In this document: positions 1 through 12,909 of the stretch, one piece after another
How the letters are laid out: the number at the start of each line of letters is the position of its first letter
How positions within the stretch are numbered: the stretch's first letter is position 1
From: Sipunculus nudus
Taxonomy: Eukaryota > Annelida > Sipuncula > Golfingiida > Sipunculidae
Direction of reading: 5' to 3'
Length of the DNA stretch: 64,000 bases
Assembly: GCA_026874595.1 (NCBI GenBank)
Contig: CM049306.1
Location: forward strand, 14,033,019 to 14,097,018
Made by a program: the position numbers and the translations under genes
Notes under the pieces: generated by a model
The model's database searches: none
What the model was told of the DNA's origin: nothing
What the model saw: only the letters and a program-made list of their open reading frames with translations

Positions 1-2465
1 ATCATAAGTACCTGGTTTTATGGATTTTATTTATATTAAAAAATAAAACTATTATATTCACTTTGGACTACCTTCACATCAATCTACATACTAGACATAG
101 CAAGAGTCTTATGACAATTTTTAACATTACAGAAATCATAATGAGAAATTGTCTAAGATTTGCTTTTTTATCATATTCATATTTTTTTATTTAAAAAAAT
201 GTATCAGAAAAAAATTGAAGTTATTTCAGATATGAAACCATTATATGTGTGAAAAATAACCCAAGGATAAGAACATCCTTAATTTTATACAAGGAGAAAA
301 CTAAAGATGGGCAAGTTCAATTTTATTAACTGAAATAAAGGAACCAGTAATATAAATTTAGATTATTTACATCGTCTTGTGACAGCTGATACAGCCACGC
401 GTCATAACGTCATTAGTGAAACATATTGACATCTTTAATTAGTACTTGTCTAAATAAAATTTAAAATTTTGACATATTTTAATCTTTTTTTACTTTTGAA
501 ATAAAGATATATTATCACGCTGAAACACTTGGAAAAGACCCGGACATTAACATTGATATTATGAACTGCATCTTTGTCTATGATTATTTTCCTTCATATA
601 ATCCCCAATAGTACGAACAATATAATTTAATTTTTTTTTCAATATTAAAATTGAAAAGAAAAATACCATAGGTGGCTCAATGGTGTTATTTAGAATAAAT
701 TTTCATCCATCCATACAAAATCCATAAAACATCAGTAATTGCAAGGTAATTCACTGTTAATGTCCCACTCATCAACTATCAAATTCCTTTTCTATTGATT
801 TTTCTTAAAGTTGTTATTATAGACCTATAGAAATTTATTTATTTATTGTTTATTGTTATGCCGTTAGTCTATACAATTAATAGATGAGTTCGGTTGGACA
901 CCTGAATCAACTGAGGCCAGCCATAAGCTGCCTGGCTAACCAGTATATGCCCCGCCTCAAGCGTGCATAATTGGCCTGAAAGGTCAACTAGAGGACATAC
1001 AGGTGACTAAAGAGGGGCTGGGTAGAGCCTGGGTCTGACATGGTCTCGTTAAAACTTTAATAAAAGCTACAGTTTTGGCGAATTTCGTTAAACTTTCAAA
1101 ACTAACAAGCTGAAATCCTTATTTCTGCATAATATGAAAATTAAATCAACAGTGTTTACAGGAAACAAACGCGCCATGGTCAAAGTTAGGCAAAATTTAA
1201 GGTACTGATTTTATATTTATGCTAATAACTTATAAAATTTAAAAAATTCAAATCTAATTTTGGGTATACAATTGAATCTTGATTAAATATTGTTATATCC
1301 CTTCCAAAAATAATCTCTAGCTTCAGCAATTTTCATGTTAAGGAAGTAAATATATATTTTGGTTTTTTACAAAGTGCATTATGTCCGGCCCCATAGCTTA
1401 AAACAATTTCGCAGTACTGACATCATTTCCTTCATGTGCATACAGTACGAAAAGAAGAACATGTATATTATATATGATGAAAGTCAGATCAGTAGTTTTG
1501 ATTTTAGGCAGTCTTTAAGTGTAACAATGTTTTTTTAATTGAAAATTGAAGTTTTTTCTTATATCTCGAAGGAATGAAGTTCTAGTGAACAAACTTTTGG
1601 TTTGGTAGGGGGTTTTGGGGACATCTAACTGTATGCCAAATTTAGGGAGCTGAGAGCTGGCCTGGGAAGCTGGGGAGCTGAGCTCTAGAAAACTGCATCA
1701 CACTTGCTTGATCTAAACAATACTTTACATGGTGCTTGAAAACTTGAATAAAATCTACAGTTTTTGATTAAATGGTTTCAAATTTCATATGTTAACAGAT
1801 GAAATGCTTATGGTAACATGCTGTGAATAGTAAAAACACAGCGGTTACAGGAAAAAAATGTGCAATGGTCAAATCTGGGCAAAATTTAAGATACTGATTT
1901 TATATTTATGCTTATAACTTATAAAATTTGAAAAATTCAGATCTAATTTTGGGTATACGACTGAATCTTGATTAAATATAGTTATATACCTGAAAGAAAG
2001 TCTCTAGCTTCAGCAATTTTCATGTTAAGGGAGTAAATATAATTCTTGATTTTTTTACAAAGTGCATTATGTTCGGGCCCATTACTTCAGGAATTTACAA
2101 AATACTGAACTAATTTTTTGGTATGTACATAGAAAATATTTAGAGGAATTAATATTTACAAATTAATCATTATCAGGTCAGTGGTTTTGATACTAGGCAG
2201 TCTTGAAGTGTAACAATCGGTTTTTAATGGAAAATGGAGGTTTTTCCTTAATATCTTGAAGGAACAAAGTCTTAGTGACCCAATTTCCTGTATGGTAGGA
2301 GATTTTTGGGACATCTAAAGGTATGCCGAATTTCAGATTCGTAGTCCCAATGGTTTCAAAACGTGCCACTTTAACAGAGGGACGGCAAGACGGACAGCTA
2401 GACGGACAGCCGACGGACAAGGACCTCGACTATAACTCAGATGACTAATAGTCAGCTGAGCTAAA
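1..2465 (+). mobile_element. Family A repeat, 5' part outside the window
   Basis: It parallels 9361-11347 from its first bases. It contains two copies of a 3' module (about 1020-1650 and 1740-2465), GGAC microsatellite at about 2385-2430 and the terminal hairpin (TATAACTCAG ... CAGCTGAGCTA) ending near 2465. No protein-coding potential is seen. Confidence 0.75.
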
Positions 2466-3000
2466 AACTGGACTTTGCATTGACTGTATCAACACAGGGC
2501 AAGTTAAAAGTCAGCAAGGATATTATCAAACAACAATTAAAGCTATACCAAACTATTAGAAGGAAGGGAGCTATATGGTTAATGACGCTCGGAAACATAT
2601 TCAGCTTCAACATTTACCATATTGCCTATATTCAAACTGTATTCTACTGAATATATATATAACAAACGTCAGTCCAAAACTTCAGGGGCCTTTCTGTTTG
2701 CTAAGCAAAAATGCATGAATTAAGGTAGCAACTTCTGTCTAGTGCATCTATCAAGGTACCAACGCTCATCAAGATCCGCAAAACCTACACTTATTCCTGT
2801 GATACATATTAATCTTTTATAGAACATTTTACAATAAACAGGCCAATAACAGGTATAGTTAAAGTTATGGCGATGGTTCTGAGGAAACCGTTTATTCAGT
2901 TGTGCATGGTGACAATACATGTATATCCGTTTTAGTAATCATAGTATTTCTTTTTTTTCAGTGCAATACACTTAACTGTTGAATACCCTGAAAACTATAT
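2466..3000. other. No feature seen (AT-rich spacer)
   Basis: AT-rich sequence between family A and family B repeats. The 66-codon minus frame here is unsupported. Confidence 0.5.
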
Positions 3001-3387
3001 CTAGAAATGTCTGGCATCGGAGCCAAAGTATCCCCAGATATTTGGCAGTTCAAGGTCACCAGTCTTCACAACTGTCAAAGATCATGGTTCAAACAAAGGC
3101 TGTATCAAAATTCAGGGGAAAATATGCAGAACTTAACAAGTTATAGGGATCACAAGAAATTCTACATTTCCGCAAATTTGTCCTTGAATATCAGATCAAA
3201 ATCACCACTCTTTGAACTCGTCAAAGATCATGGTTCATTAAATTTTAGGGGAAAATATGCAGAACTTCACAAGTTATATGGATCACAAACAATCCTATAT
3301 TTATCTTGCCTCAAAGAAATCTCTGCGGCGGCGGCAGTGCGACAGTGCCAAACCATGGTACCCCCCGACTTTAACTGGGGATACAAC
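3001..3387 (-). mobile_element. Family B (Helentron/HINE-like) short element
   Basis: Read on the minus strand: 5' end TTGTATCCCCAG, a GCC-rich stretch, an internal GGGGATAC, a hairpin (GGCTCCGATGCC), then CTAG. The 127-aa open frame on the plus strand falls wholly inside it and is not a gene. Confidence 0.7.
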
Positions 3388-4656
3388 TAATTAAAACTTT
3401 CAAGAGAGATCTCATTGGCACCTCTATGGGTGTCACGTTACAAATTGTGCTTTGTTCATACATAAACTAGACAGCTAAAGGAATAAGAGTCATTACAACA
3501 GCTTAGAGGTCTTAGCAGGGCTAAAAATGATGATGATGATGATACCAAGTAGAGTTTCAATACTTGCTTATTACTTTTAAATGTATGTGTAAGCTATATT
3601 TTCAAACCAAGATAAACTACTGGAAGTATAATGAAATTAATCACACTACAAAGTATTTGTAACTGAGAATATGAGACTGCATTTTGCTTGTATTATTGGC
3701 AAGAATTTTTTACCTTGATCATGCAGTATGTCATATATCAAAATATGAAATAACCTCTTGTCCTACTGTAAATTAGGATTTCATTCACCAAAACTCTTTG
3801 GTATATGCTATCTCTTATCCTACGAGATCTTGATAAAGATTTTGGTTGATATGTAACAGATAAATACAGAAATTATAACTGTAGAAAAAAAACTTACAAG
3901 TTACAGACTTCAGATTTAGAATCTAAAAATAATAGCACATATAAGCTAATAATATAAGCTAATATGATCTCTTACCGTGAGACTCTTTGAAATTTGAGAT
4001 CATTGTTTTCTTATGACAAGGCCTTTCACAGAGGTGACATAAGAGTTGGAAAATAAGGTTTAACTCTGTTTTCTTCATTCACTTTTACATTAACAGTCAA
4101 CAGTTGTTGATTACTTCTTTCCATTTTGTCCCATCTATCCTCTATAGCCATATACCTTATGTATAGTAGACACTACAACATTTTAGTGGTAGCATAATTG
4201 TTACATTTTCCTATTTTCAAACAATGGGTTAGGATTACCTTTACCATTCTTTTTTTGTTGTTGTTGTACTTTTTTAATTCTAAACCTAAGAACAAACCAA
4301 TGTAACTATAAGCAAAAAATCAAGATATGCTTTATAATCATTTCCTGTTTAGCTTGATTACTCTAGAAATTACATTACCTTGATAATTATGTGATTTCAT
4401 GTTTCTTTAGTCTATATTTTGACAAATTACACCATAAAACAACCAAAATCAATATTCAGTATAGGTGTAGTGATTACTAGTGGCACCTGATGTTTAAATG
4501 TGGAAAAAATAGAAAACATGTATGTCCCCTGTTATGAGATAATGTATAATTACTACTAAATAAATGACATTGAATATTAGAAAGGAAAAAATATACTAGT
4601 CATTGTTTCAAATTAAAACCCTGGGTGGAACTAATAATTGGTGCGAGAATGTAATT
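3388..4656. other. No gene seen (AT-rich region with a small GAT repeat)
   Basis: A short GAT microsatellite at about 3527-3543. The rest is AT-rich without ORFs or recognised repeats. Confidence 0.5.
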
Positions 4657-5410
4657 TAACAAGTGACCCAGGAGTCATGATGCTCAGCTGATCTGAGAAG
4701 TTCTATTAACAAATTTGTCTTGTCTTCAGAAGTTGTAATGAATTTATCAAAAGGATATTCTTCAAATTTTCTATGGTGATAGAAACAATTTGTGCATTCA
4801 AATTCACTTGGCTTATATTGTGACATGTCAACACTGATTTAAAAGTTTATGATAAAAATGTGTAAAAATAAAAAAAAGATATAAATGACACCACCAGTAC
4901 TGCATAGATAGCTGAAAGGGCTATCCATGATTAATAAGCTTATCAAATTTCAGAAAGATCCATGCAATCATTACTGAGATTTCTTATAAAGAATGATTTT
5001 CATACATAAACAGCCCAAAATGTTAAAATTTCAAAGTTGTTGCCACAACACTTCTGAATGACTCCCTTGGCTGATTTTCTTAATTTTTAAAATGGTGACA
5101 ATGTTGTATGTGCAGATGATACACTTGTATCATTTTTGGGTTGAATGCAAAATTTTTGTTTTGCAGCCCAGAATACTAACACAATTCTGATTTTCTAAGT
5201 GCTCAAACCTCACAAAAACATGCAAAATTTGCTGATTATAGGAAACTGTAAATTAATTTATGGAATCAAGGATATTTACCAAGAACCTACCTTCATATTA
5301 AGTTAGAAGTTCCTAGATCAAATGATTACCAGTTGTGCTCTGTTTACAGCTGGCTGGCCAGCTGGCAGACAAATGGTGATTACTATAGCTCAGATGACCT
5401 GTGGTCAAAC
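4657..5410 (+). mobile_element. Degenerate family A repeat
   Basis: The 5' end reads acaagtgacccaggagtcatg (one base outside the start), then GCTCAGCTGA. The 3' end, CTATAGCTCAGATGACC, appears near 5393. The internal sequence is only weakly similar to other copies. Confidence 0.45.
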
Positions 5411-5633
5411 AATTAATGGCACTAAACTTTGGTTGCAGGACCAGCTAAACAAGAAAAATTGTGAACAGAATGAATGGCACTTAAAAACAATTGCAGTTCC
5501 ATGTTTCCAGTATTAAAACAAGATGATACTGATAATCATGTGCAGTTCCGGTACCTTTTTTCAATAAACATGATTACATTCAATTTTGGATATGAGCTTT
5601 CATACGTCTATTTACATGGCAGTTTGCAGAATA

Positions 5634-6181
5634 CTAAGATCGAACAAGTTTGAACCCATGGCCAGTATCATACTCCTTTGGGGGCAGCCATTTCATTTTG
5701 GTTCTTCTCAGGCACCTCAATATACAGTCACTACAGCAGCAGAACCCACCCAGCTTCAGGAGGTAGGTGGCCTTCATTAACGGTTTGATGAGTCTGGGGA
5801 AGTTGGCATCCCAGTATGAAGAGATATCTTCATCCGTGGGCAGATGGAATGTGAAGTCAGTCCAGCTTCTGGACACAGAATATGCTGCCTTGACCAGCTT
5901 ATCTTTATCTGACCACGGCATGTCAGCACTGGGCAGGCAGTTGTACGTCACCCACTCCATGGTGAATTCTCCAATGTCAGCCTGGTCGCCTGATTCTGGG
6001 TCACGCTGCTTGTGGAACAGACATGTCTGTATAGCTACAAAGTCTTTAGTCAGACGCTGAACATCACGCAGCCAAAGATGTGAATGTGTAGTGTCGAGGA
6101 CTAGAATTAGCCTGGTTCCCTCCCCATCATTTTCTTCTCGCCACCATTCAAGCAGCTCTTGCAACTTCAACTGACCATCAT
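5634..6181 (-). CDS. TMEM168: TMEM168-like, terminal coding exon 3
   Basis: The acceptor is TTTTATACAG| at 6182. The exon encodes 182 residues from the split Asp codon to the stop at 5634-5636. It contains [13 protein letters not shown], a candidate LDT(T/S) strand typical of the C-terminal domain, then [13 protein letters not shown] and [13 protein letters not shown]. It ends in a Cys-rich hydrophobic patch ([14 protein letters not shown]) and the family-typical C-terminus. Confidence 0.92.
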
Positions 6182-9100
6182 CTGTATAAAATATTAATTT
6201 GATCACTTACAGGAAGGAGAACTAGAAATATCAATGGAAAGGAAAATGACAAACCCTAATGACAGCCACAGCATCTTTATTATATGAAAGCATGACAGTA
6301 AAGGTAAAATACTGACTGTAACAAATCTACACACAAGGGACCCATGGGTCATGGCGCTCAGCTGAATGTGACAGATATAACTGTATCACCATTGTTGTAT
6401 GTAGGTCTGTAAGATTTCATTTTGACAGATGTAATATTTTGTATTAATTATGTAGTTGAGCGAATAGTAATAAATTTTACTATACATTTACAGTATATAT
6501 CAATTATATTTGAAAATTTTAGTTGATCAACAATTCTTAATTGCATCAACATTTATAGTTAATCTGCTCAGGCAACATCACAATATATACACAGATGTAT
6601 TTATTTTTTCTTAAAATATATTTTTGAAATTTGCAAAATAATAAATATCTGAAAATAACATTTGATTCAGGAAAAGTTGTATAAATTGGATTGGAAACAG
6701 CAATGCAATTAAAGAATGTAACTAATGTAACTAATGCAACATATCTCGTTAGGGGGAGGGGGAGGCAGGGTTTCGACATGTGATTCTACGTTTGTAAAAG
6801 CAGTGTTGCATCACTAATACATTTAACCAGACATGGCTGTAGGGACCAGACATGGCTAGTCTGGAGGTGCAAAATGTAAATACATTAGAGCCTCAGAAAA
6901 ACTTCAATAACTAGAATGATTTTTTAGGCTTTTACTTTCAAATTTCAGAATTAAACAGATAAAATCTATATATATACCAACTGTGAAAAGTAAATCAAAT
7001 GTTCTTACATGAAAAAAATGTGCTATGGTCAAACTTGGGCAAAATTTAAGGTACCATTTTTATATTTTTGCCAATATTTAAAAAAATTTAACAGATTTTG
7101 ATCAGATTTTTGGTATACAATTAAATTTTGATTAATTAAAGCAGTATTACTGAAAAAAAGTCCCTAGCTTTAACATTTTTTTGTCTTAAGTTACCAAATA
7201 TCTTTCCTGATTTTTAACAAAGTCCATAATGTTTGGGCCCATAACTTTTTTAAATTATACAATACTGACTTTATTTCTGGCATGTACATAGGAACTATAT
7301 AGAGGAATATTTATGGTAAATATGAAGAAAAACAGATGAGTGGTTATGATATTAGGCAGTCCTGAAGTGTGAAAATAGATTTTTAATAAAAAATTGAGGT
7401 TTTGCTCAATTTCTCGAAGGAACGAAGTCCTATTGACCCAATTTTCGGCATGGTAGGAGATTATGGGGACATCTAACTGTATGCCAAATTTCAGATTCGT
7501 AGGTCCAATGGTGTCCAAACATGCCAGTCTTACAGACGGACACCTGGACGGACGGACAGACAGATGGATGGATGACGGACAATGGACCACTACTATAGGT
7601 CAGATGACTTATGGTCAGTTGAGCTAATAACTGATGACAGGATATACAGACAGTTTACAGACTTACCCTTGGATTGATAAAGGGCCTTCAAAAAATCCCC
7701 AGGAAAGAAAATCTTCCTAAAGAGCAAAAACTTTGTATTATATCCATTTTACAGACTTTACAGAAAAACTCAGTTTCTTCTCCTTTGTGCAAAAAATGTA
7801 CTTATAATTTATTCAATATATATATATACATAAAAACAATAAACATTTCACTAATGTTCTACAATAAACTTACCAAAATGGCAGTTAAAACTTTTTTGTA
7901 CATGTTATGATTTTTTTGGTAGGTTTATGCATTCATTGCCATAAACAAGCATAAAAAGAAATGACTAAACACAGAATGATGGATTAAAATTCTGTTTCAC
8001 CTGCAAGTGCCCAGTCACCACTGCTGTGTACCTGACCACTGTAATATAATAGGTATGTGTCAAACTTGGGTCCATCTGAAGTGCGTCGCTGGAAAAAGGC
8101 CCGCAGTTTGGAATGTAATGCATCTGCAGTAAGACCACTAGACGAATAATCACATCCATAAGTGTCTATCAGATGGTGGGACATGAACCGCTGAATTCGG
8201 TTCAAGATGGCTGTTGCTCGGTTAGTGGATTCTGGTACACTGTCTGCTGGTAAGATGGTGGCACTGCTGTCTGGACTACAAAATGAAAGGTTGTTGTTCT
8301 TCAATGAGAGACTGTTACCAAACATTATCTGCAGATAACTATATTGATAAGAGAATACATAGGACATAACTGCAAAATGGTAGAATGCTTAAAAACAGCC
8401 CAAGATATGTACCAAATAAATTTGGTTATTAAATGATTGAGAATATATTAAGAACTTATTATATTCTTGAATGTTTTGGATATATCACCAATAAGTATGA
8501 ATTAAATTTTTTTTTTTTTAATTCAGTAACACATACATGATATCACAGGGTACATTAGAGTACCCTCCAGAGAGAGTACTCTAATGTATTTTATTTCCTA
8601 AACAACCTCACGAAAGGTTGTTAAGGAAATAAAAACAAATCATGGTCAAATACATCAGTATTTCCACTGCTATAAATATAACATTTATAAACATAAAATT
8701 ACAAAATTCTACTGCATATGATAATTCATATATTACAAACAAGGGACCTATGGGTCACGGCGCTCAGCTGTTATATATGATTAAAAATATGATTTAGGAC
8801 AGAGGCATATGCTGGTTTGGTGTGGTAATAAATATAAGCTTTATTATGAGTTGTTGGTGTTTAGCTTATGTATGATTATGATATTATCTTTGGAGACAGG
8901 GAAGAGGATTGTTTTCATTTATTTTATTAACAAATGGAGTACTATTGTCACACAGATTTTGACTTGGCCATATAACTTATAAGCAGAACATATAATATAA
9001 GAGTTTAACTATTTATTTAAAAAAAAAATTACAAATATTGTCCCAAATATAATTTTTATTAAAAATAATAAGAGAATCTTATGATTTTTTAAAATGAAAT

Positions 9101-12100
9101 ATAACTGAATTGATTATTAAAATAATATTAAAGAATATATTCATGAATGCATTCATGAATACATTTTGAAAGTATTTGCACTGGTATTCATATACTTTCA
9201 TTTTTACCTGAATTCCAATTCTTTATGCAAGACATTTTATAATTCATATTCGTATTTAAATACAATTGCAAAGTTTTCCCACCATTACTGGCATTTATTC
9301 AGTTTTCACCAAACAATTATGTTGAGAATCCAGAATATACAAAATTCACACATTTAAATTATGATCAAAAGTACCTGGTTTTATGGCTTTTATTTATATT
9401 AAAAAAAAATGTAATATATTCATTTTGGACTAATTTCACATCAATGTACACACTAGACACAGTAGGAATCTAGATTAATAATATCAACTGCATCTTTGTC
9501 TATCATTATTTTCCTTCATATGATGCCTAATGATTAGAAATGAATAATATGATTTACTTTTTTATCATTAAAATTGAACTGAAAAATACCATAGGTGACT
9601 GCATGGTGTTATTTGGAGTACGTGACATTCTATCCATCGATACAAGATTCTTTTATCATCAGTAACTGCAAGTTGATTTCCTGTTATTATAAACTAACAA
9701 ATTCTTTTTTATTTTTCTTTAATTTGTTATTAAAAAACAATAAAAATTTATTAATTTATTGTTATGTTGTTGGTTAAAACTACTAGATGAGTTGGGTTGG
9801 ACACCTGGATCAACTGTGGCTGGCCATAAGCTGCCTACCTGCAACAGTGTATGGCTCGCCTCAAGCATGCATAATTTGCTGAAAGTTCAACAAGGTCAAC
9901 ATACAGGTGACTCAAGAGGGGCTGGAGAGAGTTAAGGTCTGACATGGTCTCATAAAAACATTAATAAAAGCTACAATTTTTGGCCAATTTCTTTCAGCTT
10001 TCTAAACTAAAAAGCTGAAATCCTTGTGTGCATGATATGAAAATTATATCAACCGTGCTCACAGGAAACAAATGTGCCATGGTCAAAGTTGGGCAAAATT
10101 TAAGGTACTAATTTTATATTTATACTAATAACATATAAAATTTGAAAAATTCAGGACTACTTTAGGGTATTCAATTGAATCTTGATTAAATAATGTTACA
10201 TCCCTGGCAAAAAAACTCTAGCTTCAGCAATCCCCTTGTTAAGGGAGTAAATATATTTCTTGATTTTTTACATAGTGCATTATGTTTGGGCCCATAACTT
10301 AAAACAATTACGCAATACTGACATCATTTCTGGCATATGCATAGAGAATGTATAGAAAAATATGTATATTATATATGATTAAAGTCACATCAGTGGTTTT
10401 GATATTAGGAAGTCTTGAAGTGTAACAATGGGTTTTTAATGGAAAAATGAAGTTTTTCATTAATATCTCGAAGGTATTAAGTCCTAGTGACCAAATTCTT
10501 GGCATGGTAGGGAATTTTGGAGACATCTAATTGTATGCCAAATTATAGGAACTGAGAGCTGAAACTGGGGAGCTGAGCTCTTGCAAACTGCATAACACTA
10601 GCTTGATGTAAACAATTTGTTACATGGTGCTTGAAAACTTAAATAAAATCTACAGTTTTTGATCTACTGGTTTCAAATTTTTGGTGTTAACAGACAAAAT
10701 GCTAATAAAAACATGCTGCCAAAATTAAATCCACAGTACTTACAGTAAAAAAACGTGCCATGGTCAAAGTTGGGCAAAATTTAAGGTACCAATTTTTTAT
10801 TTTTGTTAATATTTTAAAAAATTTTAAAGATTTTGATCTAATTTTGGGTATACAATTTAATTTTGATAAATTAAAGTTATATTACTGGAAAAAAAGTCCA
10901 TAGCTTTAACAAGTTTTGTGTTAAGTGATCAAATATCTTTCCTGATTTTTTACAAAATGCATTATGTTTGGGCCCATAACTTTTTTAAATTATATAATAC
11001 AGACATAATTTCTGGCATGTACATAGGAACTATATAGAAGAATATTTATGGTAAATATGAGGGAAAACAGATGAGTGGTTTTGATATTAGGCAGTCCTGA
11101 AGTGTGAAAATAGGTTTTTAATAAAAAATTGAGGTTTTTCCTTAATTTCTCAAAGGAACGAAGTCGCAAAGACCCAGTTTTCGGCTTGGTAGGAGATCTT
11201 GGGGACAACTAACATTATGCTGAATTTTGGATTCCTAGGTCTTACTGTTTCAAAACGTGCCACATCTACGGACGGACGGACAGATGGACGGACGACGGAC
11301 AATGGACCACGACTATAGCTCAGATGACTTATAGTCAGCTGAGCTAAAAAGTATCAGAGTTTAAACTTTGCAGCTTGCAAATTATTATACAGAATAATAT
11401 TATTAGTAATGAGTCACACTTATTATTTTTATGATTAATTTAAAATATATTTAATGAGTACTTTTCAGAATCAATGTTTAATCATTTCTCAGTAATATAA
11501 GATGAAAACTGAACACTGGAGTATAAGAAATTATCCTTACCTGTGCTGGATAGAGGGCACCACTACAGCATATCCAGTGCATGTTCCTCCCAAGTTTGAC
11601 CCCATCTCATAGAGAAGTGAAATTATCCCAGATTCTACTGGTAAAACAATGAACCACAAGGCTAGACTTGTTCCTGATCTTGTATTCCAACCAAGACCGC
11701 CTAATACCACAGTGCATATAAATGTTACAATCACCCATCGCTGAGAAAGCAGACTCAAATGTCGCAAACCTTTGGATGAAAAAATACTGTTTATATTGCG
11801 CCCTTGTTCACCGAGATTTGTCAATGCCAAATAGCATAACGTAACTTTGTTCACAATATGCCAACATGTGATAAATAATACAAAATGGAAACAGACCCAT
11901 ACTCCTGCAAAGACTCCAAACAGAGGCACAACAACATACCACTCTTTGTGTCCAGGGACTTGACGCGCATTCACCGCCAAAAATATGAGCTGCACTGTCA
12001 CCATACTCAAAAGTGCAAGGCGCAAAACAAAGCGAGATTTTTTTAGAATAGGTTGCCATCTTTCTAAGGTTGTCTGACCTGAGAAATAAAGATCAACAAC

Positions 12101-12820
12101 TGGCTCAAACACTAATCTACCGGCAAAACAACTCAGAGCAAAATAATTTATAGTCAAGTGCTCTAATCTTGGCAAATAGAATATCAAAGTGAGTATCACC
12201 ATTGTAATCAAACTGAGCACTGCCATGAATGATTTTAATCTAACAATAGAAATGTTTATACCATAAGCTAATATTAATAACCCAAGCCCAAGGAAGCTGC
12301 TTGGCAACATCATTGTAGCAATAATCATTCCAAGAAGCTCTAAACTTTCGTATTTGCTCATTAAAGTTGAGTTGTACTGTGCAATGTGTAGGAGTCTTTC
12401 TAAAATATTCCAAAACCATCGTGTGCCGAGGGAAGTGAGCAGCATGGTGTTCATAACCTCCTCTGTCATTTCATGACGGAATGATGGATGTGATGTCAAA
12501 GAAACAATGCCGAGTAAACCTCCGATCCATAACCGTGCAAGGCAAGTACCAAAGTTCTCCATAGAAAAATAATAAATAAGAGCACAAGCAATGGACAGGA
12601 TTACTAAGGAAGTGAAGGCAATGATAAGGAAGGCTGTTTGTTGTAGGCACTGCCATCTGGTGTAGAGACCAAGACCTAAAGCCACGACAAGGATGATGGT
12701 TGATAGGTGGCCGAGGTAATGGACATGGGATGAGGGTCTTCTTTGTAATACTTGAGACATCTTCATCAGTGTGTGACTTGTCAAGTACTTGAGTCTTCCC
12801 ACACAAACAGATCTATCCAT
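5634..12820 (-). CDS. TMEM168: TMEM168-like multipass transmembrane protein (whole gene, 3 coding exons)
   Basis: Coding exons are 12820-11541, 8275-8001 and 6181-5634, which join in phase to 2103 nt, about 700 aa; vertebrate TMEM168 is close to 700 aa, so the protein looks complete. Residues 1-426 hold about ten hydrophobic stretches (for example near residues 39-54 and 63-85), giving a multipass membrane half. Residues 427-700 form a soluble-looking C-terminal domain with family-typical segments such as [41 protein letters not shown], and the end [11 protein letters not shown]. The family is poorly characterised; a nuclear-membrane or endomembrane location is reported for vertebrate members, and no catalytic role can be read here. 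The two introns are filled by family A repeats. ATG 12820 is preferred over the upstream in-frame GTG. The identification rests on recognised sequence similarity and is strong; function is not inferred. Confidence 0.93.
6182..8000 (-). other. TMEM168-like intron 2
   Basis: The 1.8-kb intron runs from GTGAAA to TATACAG. It is mostly occupied by one family A repeat (about 6333-7628). The remainder is AT-rich and shows no reading frame that I can support. Confidence 0.7.
6333..7628 (+). mobile_element. Family A repeat in TMEM168-like intron 2
   Basis: The 5' terminus is ACAAGGGACCCATGGGTC followed by ATGGCGCTCAGCTGA. The GGAC/GGAT microsatellite lies at about 7540-7580. The degenerate 3' hairpin ends near 7628. 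Confidence 0.8.
8001..8275 (-). CDS. TMEM168: TMEM168-like, coding exon 2
   Basis: The acceptor is CATTTTGTAG| at 8276 and the donor is GCAG|GTGAAA at 8001. The exon completes codon 427 as Ser and leaves phase 1. It encodes [13 protein letters not shown] through GDWALAG. A second acceptor farther upstream (TTATCTGCAG) would give an immediate stop in this phase, so the 8275 start is preferred. Confidence 0.9.
8738..11347 (+). mobile_element. Family A repeat in TMEM168-like intron 1 (long form)
   Basis: The 5' terminus is ACAAGGGACCTATGGGTC. Two 3' modules follow in tandem (about 9960-10550 and 10620-11347). The microsatellite GGACGGACGGACAG is at about 11270, and the 3' hairpin ends in CAGCTGAGCTAAAA. 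Confidence 0.82.
11541..12820 (-). CDS. TMEM168: TMEM168-like, coding exon 1 (membrane half)
   Basis: This 1280-nt exon encodes residues 1-426 and the first two bases of codon 427. The ATG lies in a favourable context (G at -3 and +4). The donor reads CAG|GTAAGG at 11541. It contains all the hydrophobic segments, including [28 protein letters not shown] and [16 protein letters not shown], which are conserved landmarks of the family. Translation past the donor stops at once, which supports the splice site. Confidence 0.93.
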
Positions 12821-12909
12821 CACACAGGCACAGGCCCTGTCTATTTCAGGTATCCCTGTCAGCTGGTGTCCTCAGCATGGTTCTTTTTGGTGGCAGCTAA
12901 AGGATCTGA
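12821..12909 (-). promoter_or_regulatory. 5' leader of the TMEM168-like gene with splice acceptor and an uORF
   Basis: On the minus strand TTTTCATTTCAG| ends at 12910, so the start codon probably lies in a second exon and a non-coding first exon lies upstream, unlocated. The leader holds ATG at 12878-12876 in a strong ACCATG context. It opens a 10-codon uORF closed by TGA at 12848-12846, 26 nt before the main ATG. Reinitiation control is an inference. Confidence 0.45.

Noticed and set aside
3007-3390. 127-aa plus-strand open frame
   Set aside because: It coincides with a family B element and is read through its hairpins and GCC repeat.
11310-11347. TAGCTCAG-type sequence resembling a tRNA A box at family A ends
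   Set aside because: There is no B box at the right distance and the sequence is at the 3' end of the repeat, so a tRNA gene or tRNA-derived SINE head is not supported.
11808-12059. Second minus-strand frame of 83 aa within TMEM168-like exon 1
   Set aside because: It overlaps the recognised membrane protein in another frame.
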